NCBI GenBank assembly: GCA_947259275.1
Contig: CAMYMH010000005.1
Span: forward strand, 71,449-104,357
Direction of reading: 5' to 3'
DNA length: 32,909 nucleotides
From: an uncultured Acidimicrobiaceae bacterium
GTDB taxonomy: Bacteria; Actinomycetota; Acidimicrobiia; Spongiisociales; SHLN01
A model generated the notes under the pieces. It ran no database searches, had not been told where the DNA came from, and saw only the letters and a program-made list of their open reading frames with translations. Of this stretch, positions 31,774-32,909 are shown piece after piece (the first letter of the stretch is position 1; each line of letters starts with the position of its first letter). The position numbers were made by a program, and so were the translations under genes.

Positions 31774-32909
31774 TTGATACATGAGCCAGAGGGGGCCAGG
31801 AAGCTCACGCGCAGAATCGCCGCAACGCCGGTGGTGGCGTTGGTTGCCGCGTTTGCGGTCGCGCTTGTCCTCCTCCCGCAGGCTCTAGCCGACACTCAGA
31901 CCACGGTCGCCACGGTCGACCTCGAAGTCGGGCTAGTGGCCGGCAACATCGTCACCGAACTGACCGGGGCAATCGGCATGACTGGAGACCCTCCCGGGCG
32001 CATCGGGGTCTACGGATCTCCCCAACTGCTACGCCAGAGTGACGGAAGTATCAGTACCGCAGGCGCCAACCATGCGATGATCTTCGACGCCAGGTGCCCG
32101 GGTGGCTGCTCGGGCGAGGACCCCGATCTCGAAAAGCCCGGGCTAGGCAACGTCTTGATCATCAGTGAGGACCTCGACGGGAACGATCCGGACGACTCAG
32201 CCGGTGGCGGCGTCCTGGTCTTGGACTTTGCGGAATTCGGGAACGGCACTGTGACGATTTCCCATCTGACAGCCCTCGACCTGATCGGAGTGGAAGGCGG
32301 CCGCGGCCCATCAACAATCGAGCTCCGGAACGAGAACGGCGAGCTGCTGGGCACTCGCCAGCTCGGATCGACGGGCGGGCCAAACGCATCCAAGACGTTC
32401 GAGGTCAACCAGGCCGACGTCGCCCAGATGGCAATTATCCTCGGCGAATCCGGGGCGATCGACAACATCGTCATCGAGTTCGAGGACCCAGGCGACCCAA
32501 CCGATCCCGGCGATCCAACCGATCCCGGAGATCCCGGAGACCCAACCGACCCCGGCGACCCCGGAGACCCCGGCGACCCAACCGACCCCGGCGATCCCGG
32601 AGACCCAACCGGCCCCGGAGACCCAACCGACCCCGGAGACCCCGGAGACCCCGGCGATCCCGGCGATCCCGGAGACCCAACCGACCCCGGAGACCCCGGC
32701 GATCCCGGCGACCCAACCGATCCCGGAGACCCCAGCGATCCCGGCGATCCCGGCGATCCAACCGACCCCGGAGACCCCGGAGACCCAACCGACCCCCGCG
32801 ACCCCGGAGACCCCAGCGACCCAACCGACCCCGGAGACCCCACCGACCCCGGAGACCCAACCGACCCCGGAGACCCCGGAGACCCCGGAGACCCCGGAGA
32901 CCCAACCGA
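31774..32909 (+). CDS. Secreted protein with (G/T)-D-P repeat tract, 3' end missing
   Basis: Runs off the right edge; 378 codons are visible. From TTG 31774 a signal peptide is clear: basic ARKLTRRIA, hydrophobic VVALVAAFAVALVLLP, cleavage after QALA. An extracellular beta-type domain of about 200 residues follows, with AMIFDARCPGGCSGEDPDLE, NVLIISEDLDG and DPDDSAGGGVLVLDF, a pattern common in secreted adhesin-like proteins with sortase or PEP-CTERM-type anchors and rich in acidic, possibly calcium-binding loops. From about 32490 it becomes an unbroken X-D-P triplet repeat, X being Gly or Thr (rarely Ser or Arg). No ATG gives this frame; a stop lies two codons before the TTG. Confidence 0.8.
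   Translation, partial: MIHEPEGARKLTRRIAATPVVALVAAFAVALVLLPQALADTQTTVATVDLEVGLVAGNIVTELTGAIGMTGDPPGRIGVYGSPQLLRQSDGSISTAGANHAMIFDARCPGGCSGEDPDLEKPGLGNVLIISEDLDGNDPDDSAGGGVLVLDFAEFGNGTVTISHLTALDLIGVEGGRGPSTIELRNENGELLGTRQLGSTGGPNASKTFEVNQADVAQMAIILGESGAIDNIVIEFEDPGDPTDPGDPTDPGDPGDPTDPGDPGDPGDPTDPGDPGDPTGPGDPTDPGDPGDPGDPGDPGDPTDPGDPGDPGDPTDPGDPSDPGDPGDPTDPGDPGDPTDPRDPGDPSDPTDPGDPTDPGDPTDPGDPGDPGDPGDPT
32490..32909 (+). repeat. 9-bp coding repeat, about 46 X-Asp-Pro units to the window end
   Basis: Units are GGAGACCCC, GGCGATCCC, ACCGACCCC and similar: codons vary at the third base but the amino-acid pattern (G/T)-D-P is nearly perfect, so the array is kept by selection or by recent expansion. 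It probably forms a stiff, acidic stalk between the N-terminal domain and a wall or membrane anchor outside the window. Confidence 0.93.

Noticed and set aside
32010-32843. Minus-strand frame of Gly-Ser-Pro repeats (277 codons)
   Set aside because: Antisense shadow of the X-Asp-Pro coding repeat; the plus-strand frame has a signal peptide and a folded domain.

Overview
The window is high-GC bacterial DNA from what looks like a free-living actinobacterium. Four things point to Actinomycetota: an AdnAB-type pair of fused UvrD-helicase/RecB-nuclease genes, a DUF3097 protein, an ECF42-type sigma factor paired with a DGPF protein, and several start codons placed 6-8 nt after a TANNNT -10 box, as in leaderless transcripts. 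An Acidimicrobiia-like lineage is my inference only. I see no phage, IS element, CRISPR array or rRNA/tRNA gene.

Layout. 1-3671: DAK2-domain kinase (partial), rpmB facing away from it, an MFS transporter, a divergent cold-shock-like protein behind a hairpin leader, a stand-alone RAM/AsnC sensor domain, and ddl. 3698-7613: a large membrane histidine kinase whose 3' end overlaps fabI antisense by 90 bp, then a small membrane protein. 7729-11645: an amidohydrolase, a small coiled-coil protein, a translationally coupled DGPF/ECF42 sigma pair and a PH-SHOCT membrane protein. 11700-17746: M3 oligopeptidase, a DUF4328/septum-formation-like membrane protein, MscS channel, DUF2332 protein. 18739-20241: a stand-alone RecB-like nuclease lacking a usable start codon, then gene debris that includes a 3' fragment of the nearby glutamate dehydrogenase. 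20242-29638: a second amidohydrolase, gdh, DUF488, adnA-adnB. 29659-32909: dimethylargininase with a truncated methyltransferase in front of it, DUF3097, and the start of a secreted protein with a long (G/T)-D-P repeat.

The most unusual part is the pair of long non-coding stretches at about 15.29-15.75 kb and 17.80-18.74 kb. On the minus strand each carries the same composite promoter with identical spacing: CGCGAAA, 13 nt, CGCGAAA, 18 nt, TTGAC(C/G), 17 nt, TANNNT. Downstream of each predicted +1 is sequence full of GNRA- and UUCG-capped hairpins and short tandem structural modules, which reads like a large structured RNA and not like protein. I propose two co-regulated structured RNAs (or very long structured leaders of the DUF4328 and DUF2332 genes) that I cannot assign to a known class. 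A second duplicated element, a 97-99 bp block around an 11-bp inverted repeat, occurs as the leader of the cold-shock-like gene and again at the far end of the second RNA region.

The clearest functional theme otherwise is double-strand-break processing: AdnA, AdnB and the stand-alone RecB-like protein all carry a PD-(D/E)XK nuclease core and four cysteines spaced as in the iron-sulfur staple of AddB/Cas4. The remaining genes are housekeeping (cell wall, fatty acids, osmotic channel, peptide and amino-acid turnover) in short, mostly monocistronic or two-gene units.
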